64,000 bases of DNA from Xylocopa sonorina (GCF_050948175.1 NW_027490384.1:346554-410553); one strand, 5' to 3'; shown: positions 40,701 to 54,754, numbered from the stretch's first letter. A program made the numbers and translations. The notes: a model not told the origin generated them from the letters alone.

Positions 40701-42659
40701 CACTTCGCAAATCATATTATAACTTACCATGAATCATAGAAATGAGAAGCGATATCGCGTTTTAATAGGCATTAGAACCCTATTGCTACGATACGTAGAC
40801 ATCTGCAAACGCTATTTCCTTGCTAGGAAGTGTCGCATTTACATTCATTTGAAGTGTAGACTAGGAATACATGACACGTCGCTAATCATATTATATCTTA
40901 CCATGAAACATAGAAATGAGATGCGATATCGCGTTTTAGAAGCATTAGAAATCTATTGCTACGATACGTAGACATCTGCAAACGCTATTTCCTTGCTAGG
41001 AAGTGTCGCATTTACATTCATTTGAAGTGTAGACTAGGAATACATGACACGTCGCTAATCATATTATATCTTACCATGAAACATAGAAATGAGATGCGAT
41101 ATCGCGTTTTAAGAAGCATTAGATATCTATTGCTACGAAACGTAGACATCTGCAATCGCTATTTCTTTGCAAGGAAGTGTCGCATTTACATTCATTTGAA
41201 GTGTAGACGGGGAATACATAACACTTCGCAAATCATATTATATCTTACCATGAAACATAGAAATGAGATGCGATATCGCGTTTTAAGAAGCATTAGATAT
41301 CTACTGCTACGATACGTAGACATCTGCAGACGCTATTTCCTTGCAAGGAAGTGTCGCATTTACATTAATTTGAAGTGTAGACGAGGAATACATGACACTT
41401 CGCAAATAATATTATATCTTACCATGAAACATAGAAATGAGATGCGATATCGCGTTTTAAGAAGCATTAGAAATCTATTGCTACGATACGTAGACATCTG
41501 CAAACGCTATTTCCTTGCTAGGAAGTGTCGCACTTACATTCATTTGAAGTGTAGACGAGGAATACATGACACGTCGCTAATCATATTATATCTTACCATG
41601 AAACATAGAAATGAGATGCGATATTGCGTTTTAAGAAGCATTAGATATCTATTGCTACGATACTTAGACATCTGCAAACGCTATTTCTTTGCAAGGAAGT
41701 GTCGCATTTACATTCATTTGAAGTGTAGGCGAGGAATACATAACACTTCGCAAACCATATTATATCTTACCATGAAACATAGAAATGAGATGCGATATCG
41801 CGTTTTAAGAATCATAAGAACTCTATTGCTACGATACGTAGACATCTGCAAACGCTATTTCCTTGCAAGGAAGTGTCGCATTTACATTCATTGAATCGTA
41901 GACGAGGAATGCATAACACTTCGTAATGAATATTATATCTTATCATGAAACACAGATATGAGATGCGATATCGCGTTTTAAGAAGCATTAGAAATCTATT
42001 GTTACGATACGTAGACATCTGCAAACGCTATTTCTTTGCAAGGAAGAGTCGCATTTACAATTCATTTGAAGTGTAGACGAGGAATACATAACACTTCGCA
42101 AATCATATTATATCTTACCATGAAACATAGAAATGAGATGCGATATAGCGTTTTACGAAGCATTAGAACTCTATTGCTACGATAGGTAGACATCTGCAAA
42201 CGCTATTTCCTTGCAAGGAAGTGTCGCATTTACATTCATTTGAATCCTAGACGAGGAATGCATAACACTTCGCAGTGAATATTATATCTTATCATGAAAC
42301 ATAGATATGAGATGCAATATCTCGTTTTAAGAAGCATTTGAACTCTATTGCTACGATACCTGGACATCTGCAGACGCTATTTCCTAGCAAGGAAGTGTCG
42401 CATTTACATTCATTTGTAGTGTAGACGAGGAATACATGACACTTCGCAAATCATATTATATCTTACCATGAAACATAGAAATGAGATGCGATATCGCGTT
42501 TTAAGTATCATAAGAACTCCATTGCTACGATACGTAGACATCTGCAAACGCTATTTCCTTGCAAGGAGGTGTCGCAATTACATTCATTTGAATCGTAGAC
42601 GAGGAATGCATAACACTTCGCAATGAATATTATATCTTATCATGAAACATAGATATGAG

Positions 42660-45600
42660 ATGCAATATCTCGTTTTTAAGAAGCATTTCAACTCTATTGC
42701 TATGATACCTAGACATGTGCAGACCGCTATTTCCTAGCAAGGTAGTGTCGCATTTACATTCATTTGAAGTGTAGACGAGGAATACATGACACCTCGCAAA
42801 TCATATTATTTCTTATCCATGAAACATAGAAGTGAGAAGCGATATCGCCGTTTTAAGAAGCATTAGGAATCTATTGCTACTATACGTAGAGCATCTGCAA
42901 ACGCTATTTTTCTAGTGAGGAAGTGTCGCATCACATTCCTTTGAAGTGTAGACGAGGAATACATAACACCTCGCAAATCATATTATATCTTACCATGAAA
43001 CATAGAAATGAGATGCAATGTCGCGTTTTAAGAATCATAAGAACCCTACTGCTACGATACGTAGACATCTGCAAACGCTATTTACTTGCTAGGAAGTGTC
43101 GCATTTACATTCATTTGAAGTGTAGACGAGGAATACATGACTCTTCGCAAATCATATTATATCTTACCATGAAACTTAGAAATGAGATGCGGTATCGCGT
43201 TTTAAGAAGCATTTGAACTGTGTTGCTTCGATACGTAGACATCTGCAAACGCTATTTCTTTGCAAGGAAGTGTCGCCTTAACATTCATTTGAAGTGTAGG
43301 ACGAGGAATACATACAACATTCGCAAATCATATTATATCTTCCCATGAAACATAGAAATGAGATGCGATATCGCGTTTTAAGAAGCATTAGAAATCTATT
43401 GCTACGATACGTAGCCTTCTGCAGACGCTATTCCTTGCAAGGAAGTGTCGCATTTACATTAATTTGAAGTGTAGACGAGGAATACATGACACTTCGCAAA
43501 TCATATTATATCTTACCATGAAACATAGAAATGAGATGCGAAATCGCGTTTTAAAGAATCATAAGAACTTTATTGCTACGATACGTAGACAACTGCAAAC
43601 GCTATTTCCTTGCAAGGAAGTGTCACATTTACATTCATTTTGTATCGTAGACGAGGAATGCATAAACACTTCGCAATGAATATTATATCTTATCATGAAA
43701 CATAGAAATGAGATGCGATATCGCGTTTTAAGAAGCATTAGAACTCTATTGCTACGACAGGTAGACATCTGCAAACGCTATTTTCCTTGCAAGGAAGTGT
43801 CGCATTTTCATTCATTTGAAGTGTAGACGAGGAATACATGACACTTCGCGAATCATATTATATCTTACCATGAAACATAGAAATGAGATGCGATATCGCG
43901 TTTTAAGAAGCATTAGATATCTACTGCTACGATACGTAGACATCTGCAGACGCTATTTCCTTGCAAGGAAGTGTCGCATTTACATTAATTTGAAGTGTAG
44001 ACGAGAATACATGACACTCCGCAAATAATATTATATCTTACCATGATACATAGAAATGAGATGCGATGTCGCGTTTTTAAGAAGCATTAAGAATCTATTG
44101 CTACGATACGTAGACATCTGCAAACGCTATTCCTTGCTAGGAAGTGTCGCACTTACATTCATTTGAAGTGTAGACGAGGAATACATGACACGTCGCTAAT
44201 CATATTATATCTTACCATGAAACATAGAAATGAGATGCGATATTGCGTTTTAAGAAGCATTAGATATCTATTGCTACGATACTTAGACATCTGCAAACGC
44301 TATATTTCTTTGCAAGGAAGTGTCGCATTTACATTCATTTGAAGTGTAGAACGAGGAATACATAACACTTCGCAAATCATATTATTATCTTACCATGAAA
44401 CATAGAAATGAGATGCGATATAGCGTTTTACGAAGCATTAGAACTCTATTGCTACGATAGGTAGACATCTGTAAACGCTATTTCCTTGCAAGGAAGTGTC
44501 GCATTTACATTCATTTGAATCTAGACAAGGAATGCATAACACTTCGCAGTGAATATTATATCTTATCATGAAACATAGATATGAGATGCAATATCTCGTT
44601 TTAAGAAGCATTTGAACTCTATTGCTACGATACCTGGACATCTGCAGAGCACTTTTCCTAGCAAGGAAGTGTCGCATTTACATTCATTTGAAGTGTGGAC
44701 GAGGATACATGACACTTCGCAAATCATATTATATCTTACCATGAAACATAGAAATGAGATGCGATATCGCGTTTTAAGTATCATAAGTACTCCATTGCTA
44801 CGATACGTAGACATCTGCAAACGCTATTTCCTTGCAAGGAGGTGTCGCATTTACATTCATTTGAATCGTAGACGAGGAAGGCATAACACTTCGCAATGAA
44901 TATTATATCTTATCATGAAACATAGATATGAGATGCAATATCTCGTTTTAAGAAGCATTTCAACTCTATTGCTACGATACCTAGACATGTGCAGACGCTA
45001 TTTCCTAGCAAGGTAGTGTCGCATTCACATTCCTTTGAAGTGTAGACGAGGAATACATAACACCTCGCAAATCATATAATATCTTACATGAAACATAGAA
45101 GTGAGATGCGATATCGCTTTTATGAAGCATTAGAACTCTATTGCTACGATACCTAGACATCTGCAGACGCTATTTCTAGCAAGGAAGTGTCGCATTACGT
45201 TCACTTGAATCGTAGACGCAGAATGCATAACACTTCGCAATGAATAATAGTATCTTATCATGAAACATAGATATGTGATGCAGTATCTCTTTTTAAGAAG
45301 AATTTGAACACTATTGCTTCGATACGTAGACATCTGCAAACGCTATTTCACTTGCAAGGAAGTGTCGCATTTACGTTCATTTGAAGTGTAGACGAGGAAT
45401 GCATAACACTTCGCAAATCATATTATATCTTACCATGAAACATAGAAATGAGATGCGATATCGCGTTTTAAGAAGCATTAGAACTCTACTGCTACGATAG
45501 GTAGACATCTGCAAACGCTATTTCCTTGCGAGGAAGTGTCGCATTTACATTCATTGAAGTGTGGACGAGGAATACATCACACTTCGCTAATCATATTATA

Positions 45601-46350
45601 TCTTACCATGAAACATAGAAATGAGATGCGATATTGCGTTTTGAGAAGCATTAGAACTCTATCGCTACGATACCTAGACATCTGCAGACGCTATTTCCTT
45701 TCAAGGGAGTGTCGCATTTACATTCATTTGAAGTGTAGACGAGGAGCACATAACACTACGCAAATCATATTATATCTTACCATGAAACATAGAAATGAGA
45801 TGCGATATCGCGTTTTTAAGAATCATAAGCCACTCTATTGCTACGTTACCTAGACATCTGCGGACGCTATTTCCTAGCAAGGAGGTGTCGCATTTACATT
45901 CATTGAAGTGTAGACGAGGAATACATGACACTTCGCAAATATATTATATCTTACCATGAAACATAGAAATGAGATGCGATATCGCGTTTTAAGAATCATA
46001 AGAACTCTATTTTTACGATACGTAGACATCTGCAAACGCTCTTTCCTTGCAAGGAAGTGTCGCATCTACATTCATTTGAAGTGTAGACGAGGAATACATA
46101 ACACTTCGCAAATCATATTATATCTTACCATGAAACATAGAAATGAGATGCGATATCGCGTTTTAAGAATCATAAGAACTCTATTGCTACGATACGTAGA
46201 CATCTGCAGACGCTATTTCCTTGCAAGGAAGTGTCGCATTTACGTTCATTTAGAAGTGTAGACGAGGAATACATAACACTTCGCAAATCATATTATATCT
46301 TACCATGAACATAGAAATGAGATGCGATATTGCGTTTTGAGAGCATTAGA
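42660..46350. repeat. Satellite segment dense in 1-nt indels
   Basis: Monomers here are of the same kinds as in block 5 and block 7, but length register is lost every 100 bases or so. Examples are CGTTTTTAAG (about 42671), AGACCGCT (42722), TTATCCATG (42815), ATCGCCGTTTT (42845), GTAGAGCATC (42886), GTGTAGGACGAGG (43297), CATAAACAC (43661), CTATTTTCC (43780), GACGAGAATAC (44001), GTGTAGAACGAGG (44346), GAGGATACATG (44702), TTTCACTTGC (45347), CATTTAGAAGTG (46248) and CCATGAACATAG (46303). I count more than 30 such events, many in homopolymers. In the rest of the window they occur roughly once per several kb. This looks like uncorrected read error rather than biology. Confidence 0.85.
45023..45368. 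repeat. C-D dimer 1 (inside the indel-dense segment)
   Basis: C monomer 45023-45193 (171 bp, with one extra missing base) and D monomer 45194-45368 (175 bp). The C has CATATAATATCTTACATG and GCTTTTATGAAG. The D has GTAGACGCAGAATG and keeps the uncompensated ATATCTC after GTGATG, with CAGT for CAAT. The odd lengths probably reflect the quality problem of this segment. Confidence 0.75.
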
Positions 46351-46758
46351 ACTCTATCGCTACGATACCTAGACATCTGCAGACGCTATTTCCTTTCAAG
46401 GGAGTGTCGCATTTACATTCATTTGAAGTGTAGACGAGGAGCACATAACACTACGCAAATCATATTATATCTTACCATGAAACATAGAAATGAGATGCGA
46501 TATCGCGTTTTAAGGATCATAAGAACTCTATTGCTACGATTCGTAGACATCTGCAAACGCACTTTCCTTGCAAGGAAGTGTCGCATTAACATTCATATGA
46601 AGTGTAGACGAGGAATACATAACACTTCGCAAATCATATTATATCTTACCATGAAACATAGAAATGGGATGCGATATCGCGTTTTAAGAATCATATGAAC
46701 TCTATTGCTACGATACGTAGACATCTGCAGACGCTATTTCCTTGCAAGGAAGTGTCGC

Positions 46759-47104
46759 ATTTACATTCATTTGAAGTGTAGACGAGGAATACATAACACA
46801 TCGCAAATCATATAATATCTTACATGAAACATAGAAGTGAGATGCGATATCGCTTTTATGAAGCATTAGAACTCTATTGCTACGATACCTAGACACCTGC
46901 AGACGCTATTTCCTAGCATGGAAGTGTCGCATTTACGTTCACTTGAATCGTAGACGCAGAATGCATAACACTTCGCAATGAATAATATATCTTATCATGA
47001 AACATAGATATGTGATGCAATATCACTTTTTAAGAAGAATTTGAACACTATTGCTTCGATACGTAGACATCTGCAAACGCTATTTCCTTGCAAGGAAGTG
47101 TCGC
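46759..47104. repeat. C-D dimer 2
   Basis: C 46759-46930 is 172 bp: one base is lost in TTACATG (for TTACCATG) and one in GCTTTTATGAAG (for GCGTTTTAAGAAG), which also breaks the 58-codon frame. D 46931-47104 is 174 bp with ACGTTCACTTGAATCG, GTAGACGCAGAATG and a GTGAT-GCAAT-ATCAC dyad at 47012-47026. Confidence 0.9.
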
Positions 47105-47165
47105 ATTTACGTTCATTTGAAGTGTAGACGAGGAATACATAACACTTCGCAAATCATATTATTTC

Positions 47166-49425
47166 TTATCATAAAACATAGATATGAGATGCAATATCTC
47201 GTTTTAAGAATCATTTGAACACTATTGCTACGATACCTAGACATCTGTAGACGCTATTTCCTAGCAAGGAAGTGTCGCATTTACATTCATTTGAAGTGTA
47301 GACGAGGAATACATAACACTTCGCAAATCATATTATATCTTACCGTGAAACATAGAAATGAGATGCGATATCGCGTTTTAAGAATCATAAGAACTCTATT
47401 GCTACGATACGTAGACATCTGCAGACGCTATTTCCTAGCGAGGAAGTGTCGCATTTACATTCATTTGAAGTGTAGACGAGGAATACATAACACCTCGTAA
47501 ATCATATTATATCTTACCATGAAAAATAGAAATGAGATGCGATATCGCGTTTTAAGAAGCATTAGAACTCTACTGCTACGATAGGTAGACATCTGCAAAC
47601 GCTATTTCCTTGCGAGGAAGTGTCGCATTTACATTCATTTGAAGTGTAGACGAGGAATACATCACACTTCGCTAATCATATTATATCTTATCATGAAACA
47701 TAGAAATGAGATGCGATATTGCGTTTTGAGAAGCATTAGAACTCTATCGCTACGATACCTAGACATCTGCAGACGCTATTTCCTTTCAAGGGAGTGTCGC
47801 ATTTACATTCATTTGAAGTGTAGACGAGGAGCACATAACACTACGCAAATCATATTATATCTTACCATGAAACATAGAAATGAGATGCGATATCGCGTTT
47901 TAAGAATCATAAGAACTCTATTGCTACGATACGTAGACATCTGCAGACGCTATTTCCTTGCAAGGAAGTGTCGCATTTACGTTCATTTGAAGTGTAGACG
48001 AGGAATACATAACACTTCGCAAATCATATTATATCTTACCATGAAACATAGAAATGAGTTGCGATATCGCGTTTTAAGAAGCATTAGAACTCCATCGCTA
48101 CGATACCTAGACATCTGCAGACGCTATTTCCTTGCAAGGAAGTGTCGCATTTACATTCATTTGACGTGTAGACGAGGAATACATAACACTTCGCAAATCA
48201 TATTATATCTTACCATGAACCATAGAAATGAGATGCGATATCGGGTTTTAAGAATCATAAGAACTCTATTGCTACGATACGTAGACATCTGCAAACACTA
48301 TTTCCTAGCGAGGAAGTGTCGCATTTACATTCATTTGAAGTGTAGACGAGGAATATATAACACCTCGTAAATCATATTATATCTTACAATGAAACATAGA
48401 AATGAGATGCGATATCGCGTTTTAAGAAGCATTAGAACTCTACTGCTACGATAGGTAGACATCTGCAAACGCTATTTCCTTGCGAGGAAGTGTCGCATTT
48501 ACATTCATTTGAAGTGTAGACGAGGAATACATCACACTTCGCTAATCATATTATATCTTACCATGAAACATAGAAATGAGATGCGATATTGCGTTTTGAG
48601 AAGCATTAGAACTCTATCGCTACGATACCTAGACATCTGCAGACGCTATTTCCTTTCAAGGGAATGTCGCATTTACATTCATTTGAAGTGTAGACGAGGA
48701 GCACATAACACTACGCAAATCATATTATATCTTACCATGAAACATAGAAATGAGATGCGATATCGCGTTTTAAGGATCATAAGAACTCTATTGCTACGAT
48801 TCGTAGACATCTGCAAACGCACTTTCCTTGCAAGGAAGTGTCGCATTAACATTCATATGAAGTGTAGACGAGGAATACATAACACTTCGCAAATCATATT
48901 ATATCTTACCATGAAACATAGAAATGGGATGCGATATCGCGTTTTAAGAATCATATGAACTCTATTGCTACGATACGTAGACATCTGCAGACGCTATTTC
49001 CTTGCAAGGAAGTGTCGCATTTACATTCATTTGAAGTGTAGACGAGGAATACATAACACATCGCAAATCATATAATATCTTACATGTAACATAGAAGTGA
49101 GATGCGATATCGCTTTTATGAAGCATTAGAACTCTATTGCTACGATACCTAGACATCTGCAGACGCTATTTCCTAGCAAGGAAGTGTCGCATTTACGTTC
49201 ACTTGAATCGTAGACGCAGAATGCATAACACTTCGCAATGAATAATATATCTTATCATGAAACATAGATATGTGATGCAATATCACTTTTTAAGAAGAAT
49301 TTGAACACTATTGCTTCGATACGTAGACATCTGCAAACGCTATTTCCTTGCAAGGAAGTGTCGCATTTACGTTCATTTGAAGTGTAGACGAGGAATACAT
49401 AACACTTCGCAAATCATATTATTTC
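47166..49425. repeat. Block repeated at 4,174 bp, copy 1
   Basis: Repeated at about 51340-53599. The offset is 24 monomers less 2 bp, the shortfall being explained by the one 172-bp C monomer between corresponding points. The two copies look nearly identical, including CATGTAACATAG inside the C monomer, which other C copies lack. Confidence 0.85.
49019..49364. repeat. C-D dimer 3
   Basis: C 49019-49190 (172 bp, with the CATGTAACATAG variant) and D 49191-49364 with the GTGAT-ATCAC dyad. Duplicated as dimer 4. Confidence 0.9.
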
Positions 49426-52076
49426 TTACCATGAAACATAGAAATGAGTTGCGATATCGCGTTTTAAGAAGCATTAGAACTCCATCGCTACGATACCTAG
49501 ACATCTGCAGACGCTATTTCCTTGCAAGGAAGTGTCGCATTTATATTCATTTGAAGTGTAGACGAGGAATACATAACACTTCGCAAATCATATTATATCT
49601 TACCATGAAACATAGAAATGAGATGCGATATCGCTTTTTAAGAAGCATTAGAACTCTACTGCTACGATAGGTAGACATCTGCAAACGCTATTTCCTTGCA
49701 AGGAAGTGTCGCATTTACATTCATTTGAATCGTAGACGAGGAATGCATAACACTTCGCAATGAATATTATATCTTATCATAAAACATAGATATGAGATGC
49801 AATATCTCGTTTTAAGAATCATTTGAACACTATTGCTACGATACCTAGACATCTGTAGACGCTATTTCCTAGCAAGGAAGTGTCGCATTTACATTCATTT
49901 GAAGTGTAGACGAGGAATACATAACACTTCGCAAATCATATTATATCTTACCGTGAAACATAGAAATGAGATGCGATATCGCGTTTTAAGAATCATAAGA
50001 ACTCTATTGCTACGATACGTAGACATCTGCAGACGCTATTTCCTAGCGAGGAAGTGTCGCATTTACATTCATTTGAAGTGTAGACGAGGAATACATAACA
50101 CCTCGTAAATCATATTATATCTTACCATGAAAAATAGAAATGAGATGCGATATCGCGTTTTAAGAAGCATTAGAACTCTACTGCTACGATAGGTAGACAT
50201 CTGCAAACGCTATTTCCTTGCGAGGAAGTGTCGCATTTACATTCATTTGAAGTGTAGACGAGGAATACATCACACTTCGCTAATCATATTATATCTTATC
50301 ATGAAACATAGAAATGAGATGCGATATTGCGTTTTGAGAAGCATTAGAACTCTATCGCTACGATACCTAGACATCTGCAGACGCTATTTCCTTTCAAGGG
50401 AGTGTCGCATTTACATTCATTTGATGTGTAGACGAGGAGCACATAACACTACGCAAATCATATTATATCTTACCATGAAACATAGAAATGAGATGCGATA
50501 TCGCGTTTTAAGAATCATAAGCACTCTATCGCTACGATACCTAGACATCTGCGGACGCTATTTCCTAGCAAGGAGGTGTCGCATTTACATTCATTTGAAG
50601 TGTAGACGAGGAATACATGACACTTCGCAAATCATATTATATCTTACCATGAAACATAGAAATGAGATGCGATATCGCGTTTTAAGAATCATAAGAACTC
50701 TATTTTTACGATACGTAGACATCTGCAAACGCTCTTTCCTTGCAAGGAAGTGTCGCATCTACATTCATTTGAAGTGTAGACGAGGAATACATAACACTTC
50801 GCAAATCATATTATATCTTACCATGAAACATAGAAATGAGATGCGATATCGCGTTTTAAGAATCATAAGAACTCTATTGCTACGATACGTAGACATCTGC
50901 AGACGCTATTTCCTTGCAAGGAAGTGTCGCATTTACGTTCATTTGAAGTGTAGAGGAGGAATACATAACACTTCGCAAATCATATTATTTCTTACCATGA
51001 AACATAGAAATGAGTTGCGATATCGCGTTTTAAGAAGCATTAGAACTCCATCGCTACGATACCTAGACATCTGCAGACGCTATTTCCTTGCAAGGAAGTG
51101 TCGCATTTATATTCATTTGAAGTGTAGACGAGGAATACATAACACTTCGCAAATCATATTATATCTTACCATGAAACATAGAAATGAGATGCGATATCGC
51201 TTTTTAAGAAGCATTAGAACTCTACTGCTACGATAGGTAGACATCTGCAAACGCTATTTCCTTGCAAGGAAGTGTCGCATTTACATTCATTTGAATCGTA
51301 GACGAGGAATGCATAACACTTCGCAATGAATATTATATCTTATCATAAAACATAGATATGAGATGCAATATCTCGTTTTAAGAATCATTTGAACACTATT
51401 GCTACGATACCTAGACATCTGTAGACGCTATTTCCTAGCAAGGAAGTGTCGCATTTACATTCATTTGAAGTGTAGACGAGGAATACATAACACTTCGCAA
51501 ATCATATTATATCTTACCGTGAAACATAGAAATGAGATGCGATATCGCGTTTTAAGAATCATAAGAACTCTATTGCTACGATACGTAGACATCTGCAGAC
51601 GCTATTTCCTAGCGAGGAAGTGTCGCATTTACATTCATTTGAAGTGTAGACGAGGAATACATAACACCTCGTAAATCATATTATATCTTACCATGAAAAA
51701 TAGAAATGAGATGCGATATCGCGTTTTAAGAAGCATTAGAACTCTACTGCTACGATAGGTAGACATCTGCAAACGCTATTTCCTTGCGAGGAAGTGTCGC
51801 ATTTACATTCATTTGAAGTGTAGACGAGGAATACATCACACTTCGCTAATCATATTATATCTTATCATGAAACATAGAAATGAGATGCGATATTGCGTTT
51901 TGAGAAGCATTAGAACTCTATCGCTACGATACCTAGACATCTGCAGACGCTATTTCCTTTCAAGGGAGTGTCGCATTTACATTCATTTGAAGTGTAGACG
52001 AGGAGCACATAACACTACGCAAATCATATTATATCTTACCATGAAACATAGAAATGAGATGCGATATCGCGTTTTA
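49420..52076. repeat. 1,566-bp (nine-monomer) tandem units
   Basis: 49420-50510 is repeated at about 50986-52076, an offset of exactly nine monomers. Shared variants include ATTATTTCTTACC with GAGTTGCG, GATATCGCTTTTTAAG, CATAAAACATAG and TTACCGTGAAAC. The segment lies inside the larger 4,174-bp periodicity, so duplications are nested. Confidence 0.8.
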
Positions 52077-53599
52077 AGAATCATAAGAACTCTATTGCTA
52101 CGATACGTAGACATCTGCAGACGCTATTTCCTTGCAAGGAAGTGTCGCATTTACGTTCATTTGAAGTGTAGACGAGGAATACATAACACTTCGCAAATCA
52201 TATTATATCTTACCATGAAACATAGAAATGAGTTGCGATATCGCGTTTTAAGAAGCATTAGAACTCCATCGCTACGATACCTAGACATCTGCAGACGCTA
52301 TTTCCTTGCAAGGAAGTGTCGCATTTACATTCATTTGACGTGTAGACGAGGAATACATAACACTTCGCAAATCATATTATATCTTACCATGAACCATAGA
52401 AATGAGATGCGATATCGGGTTTTAAGAATCATAAGAACTCTATTGCTACGATACGTAGACATCTGCAAACACTATTTCCTAGCGAGGAAGTGTCGCATTT
52501 ACATTCATTTGAAGTGTAGACGAGGAATATATAACACCTCGTAAATCATATTATATCTTACAATGAAACATAGAAATGAGATGCGATATCGCGTTTTAAG
52601 AAGCATTAGAACTCTACTGCTACGATAGGTAGACATCTGCAAACGCTATTTCCTTGCGAGGAAGTGTCGCATTTACATTCATTTGAAGTGTAGACGAGGA
52701 ATACATCACACTTCGCTAATCATATTATATCTTACCATGAAACATAGAAATGAGATGCGATATTGCGTTTTGAGAAGCATTAGAACTCTATCGCTACGAT
52801 ACCTAGACATCTGCAGACGCTATTTCCTTTCAAGGGAATGTCGCATTTACATTCATTTGAAGTGTAGACGAGGAGCACATAACACTACGCAAATCATATT
52901 ATATCTTACCATGAAACATAGAAATGAGATGCGATATCGCGTTTTAAGGATCATAAGAACTCTATTGCTACGATTCGTAGACATCTGCAAACGCACTTTC
53001 CTTGCAAGGAAGTGTCGCATTAACATTCATATGAAGTGTAGACGAGGAATACATAACACTTCGCAAATCATATTATATCTTACCATGAAACATAGAAATG
53101 GGATGCGATATCGCGTTTTAAGAATCATATGAACTCTATTGCTACGATACGTAGACATCTGCAGACGCTATTTCCTTGCAAGGAAGTGTCGCATTTACAT
53201 TCATTTGAAGTGTAGACGAGGAATACATAACACATCGCAAATCATATAATATCTTACATGTAACATAGAAGTGAGATGCGATATCGCTTTTATGAAGCAT
53301 TAGAACTCTATTGCTACGATACCTAGACATCTGCAGACGCTATTTCCTAGCAAGGAAGTGTCGCATTTACGTTCACTTGAATCGTAGACGCAGAATGCAT
53401 AACACTTCGCAATGAATAATATATCTTATCATGAAACATAGATATGTGATGCAATATCACTTTTTAAGAAGAATTTGAACACTATTGCTTCGATACGTAG
53501 ACATCTGCAAACGCTATTTCCTTGCAAGGAAGTGTCGCATTTACGTTCATTTGAAGTGTAGACGAGGAATACATAACACTTCGCAAATCATATTATATC
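51340..53599. repeat. Block repeated at 4,174 bp, copy 2
   Basis: Second copy of 47166-49425. It leaves the pattern near 53600, where copy 1 has ATTATTTCTTACCATG and this copy has ATTATATCTTACCGTG. Confidence 0.85.
53193..53538. repeat. C-D dimer 4
   Basis: C 53193-53364 (172 bp) and D 53365-53538 with the GTGAT-ATCAC dyad. It is the 4,174-bp-offset copy of dimer 3. Confidence 0.9.
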
Positions 53600-54408
53600 T
53601 TACCGTGAAACATAGAAATGAGATGCGATATCGCGTTTTAAGAATCATAAGAACTCTATTGCTACGATACGTAGACATCTGCAGACGCTATTTCCTAGCG
53701 AGGAAGTGTCGCATTTACATTCATTTGAAGTGTAGACGAGGAATACATAACACCTCGTAAATCATATTATATCTTACCATGAAACATAGAAATGAGATGC
53801 GATATCGCGTTTTAAGAAGCATTAGAACTCTACTGCTACGATAGGTAGACATCTGCAAACGCTATTTCCTTGCGAGGAAGTGTCGCATTTACATTCATTT
53901 GAAGTGTAGACGAGGAATACATCACACTTCGCTAATCATATTATATCTTATCATGAAACATAGAAATGAGATGCGATATTGCGTTTTGAGAAGCATTAGA
54001 ACTCTATCGCTACGATACCTAGATATCTGCAGACGCTATTTCCTTTCAAGGGAGTGTCGCATTTACATTCATTTGAAGTGTAGACGAGGAGCACATAACA
54101 CTACGCAAATCATATTATATCTTACCATGAAACATAGAAATGAGATGCGATATCGCGTTTTAAGAATCATAAGAACTCTATTGCTACGATTCGTAGACAT
54201 CTGCAAACGCACTTTCCTTGCAAGGAAGTGTCGCATTAACATTCATATGAAGTGTAGACGAGGAATACATAACACTTCGCAAATCATATTATATCTTAAA
54301 ATGAAACATAGAAATGGGATGCGATATCGCGTTTTAGGAATCATATGAACTCTATTGCTACGATACGTAGACATCTGCAGACGCTATTTCCTTGCAAGGA
54401 AGTGTCGC

Positions 54409-54754
54409 ATTTACATTCATTTGAAGTGTAGACGAGGAATACATAACACATCGCAAATCATATAATATCTTACATGAAACATAGAAGTGAGATGCGATAT
54501 CGTTTTTATGAAGCATTAGAACTCTATTGCTACGATACCTAGACATCTGCAGACGCTATTTCCTAGCAAGGAAGTGTCGCATTTACGTTCACTTGAATCG
54601 TAGACGCAGAATGCATAACACTTCGCAATGAATAATATATCCTACCATGAAACATAGAAATGAGAAGCGATATCGCGTTTTAAGAATCATATGAACTCTA
54701 TTGCTACGATACGTAGACATCTGCAAACGCTATTTCCTAGCGAGGAAGTGTCGC
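54409..54754. repeat. C-D dimer 5 (chimeric D)
   Basis: C 54409-54580 (172 bp). The D monomer 54581-54754 begins as D (GTAGACGCAGAATG, AATGAATAATATATCC) but from CTACCATG onward is type A with GAGAAGCGATATCGCG, so the right half was replaced by exchange. Confidence 0.85.

Larger units (their letters stand above)
26315..42660. repeat. 174-bp satellite array, block 5 (mosaic)
   Basis: About 94 monomers. It opens with a 2,784-bp duplication (16 monomers; 26315-28690 onto 29099-31474) and continues as a mosaic of segments seen earlier. For example, about 33960-34900 matches about 23000-23940 (offset 10,962 bp, 63 monomers), and about 41800-42500 matches about 9610-10300 including its 1-bp deletion. 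Two shared 1-bp deletions (GCGTTTTAGAAGC near 39195 and 40935) mark a further local duplication. No gene is seen. Confidence 0.94.

Noticed and set aside
42660..46350. Indel-rich stretch as a decayed ancient part of the array
   Set aside because: Substitution divergence from neighbouring monomers is not raised to match; the excess is almost wholly 1-nt indels, the signature of read error.
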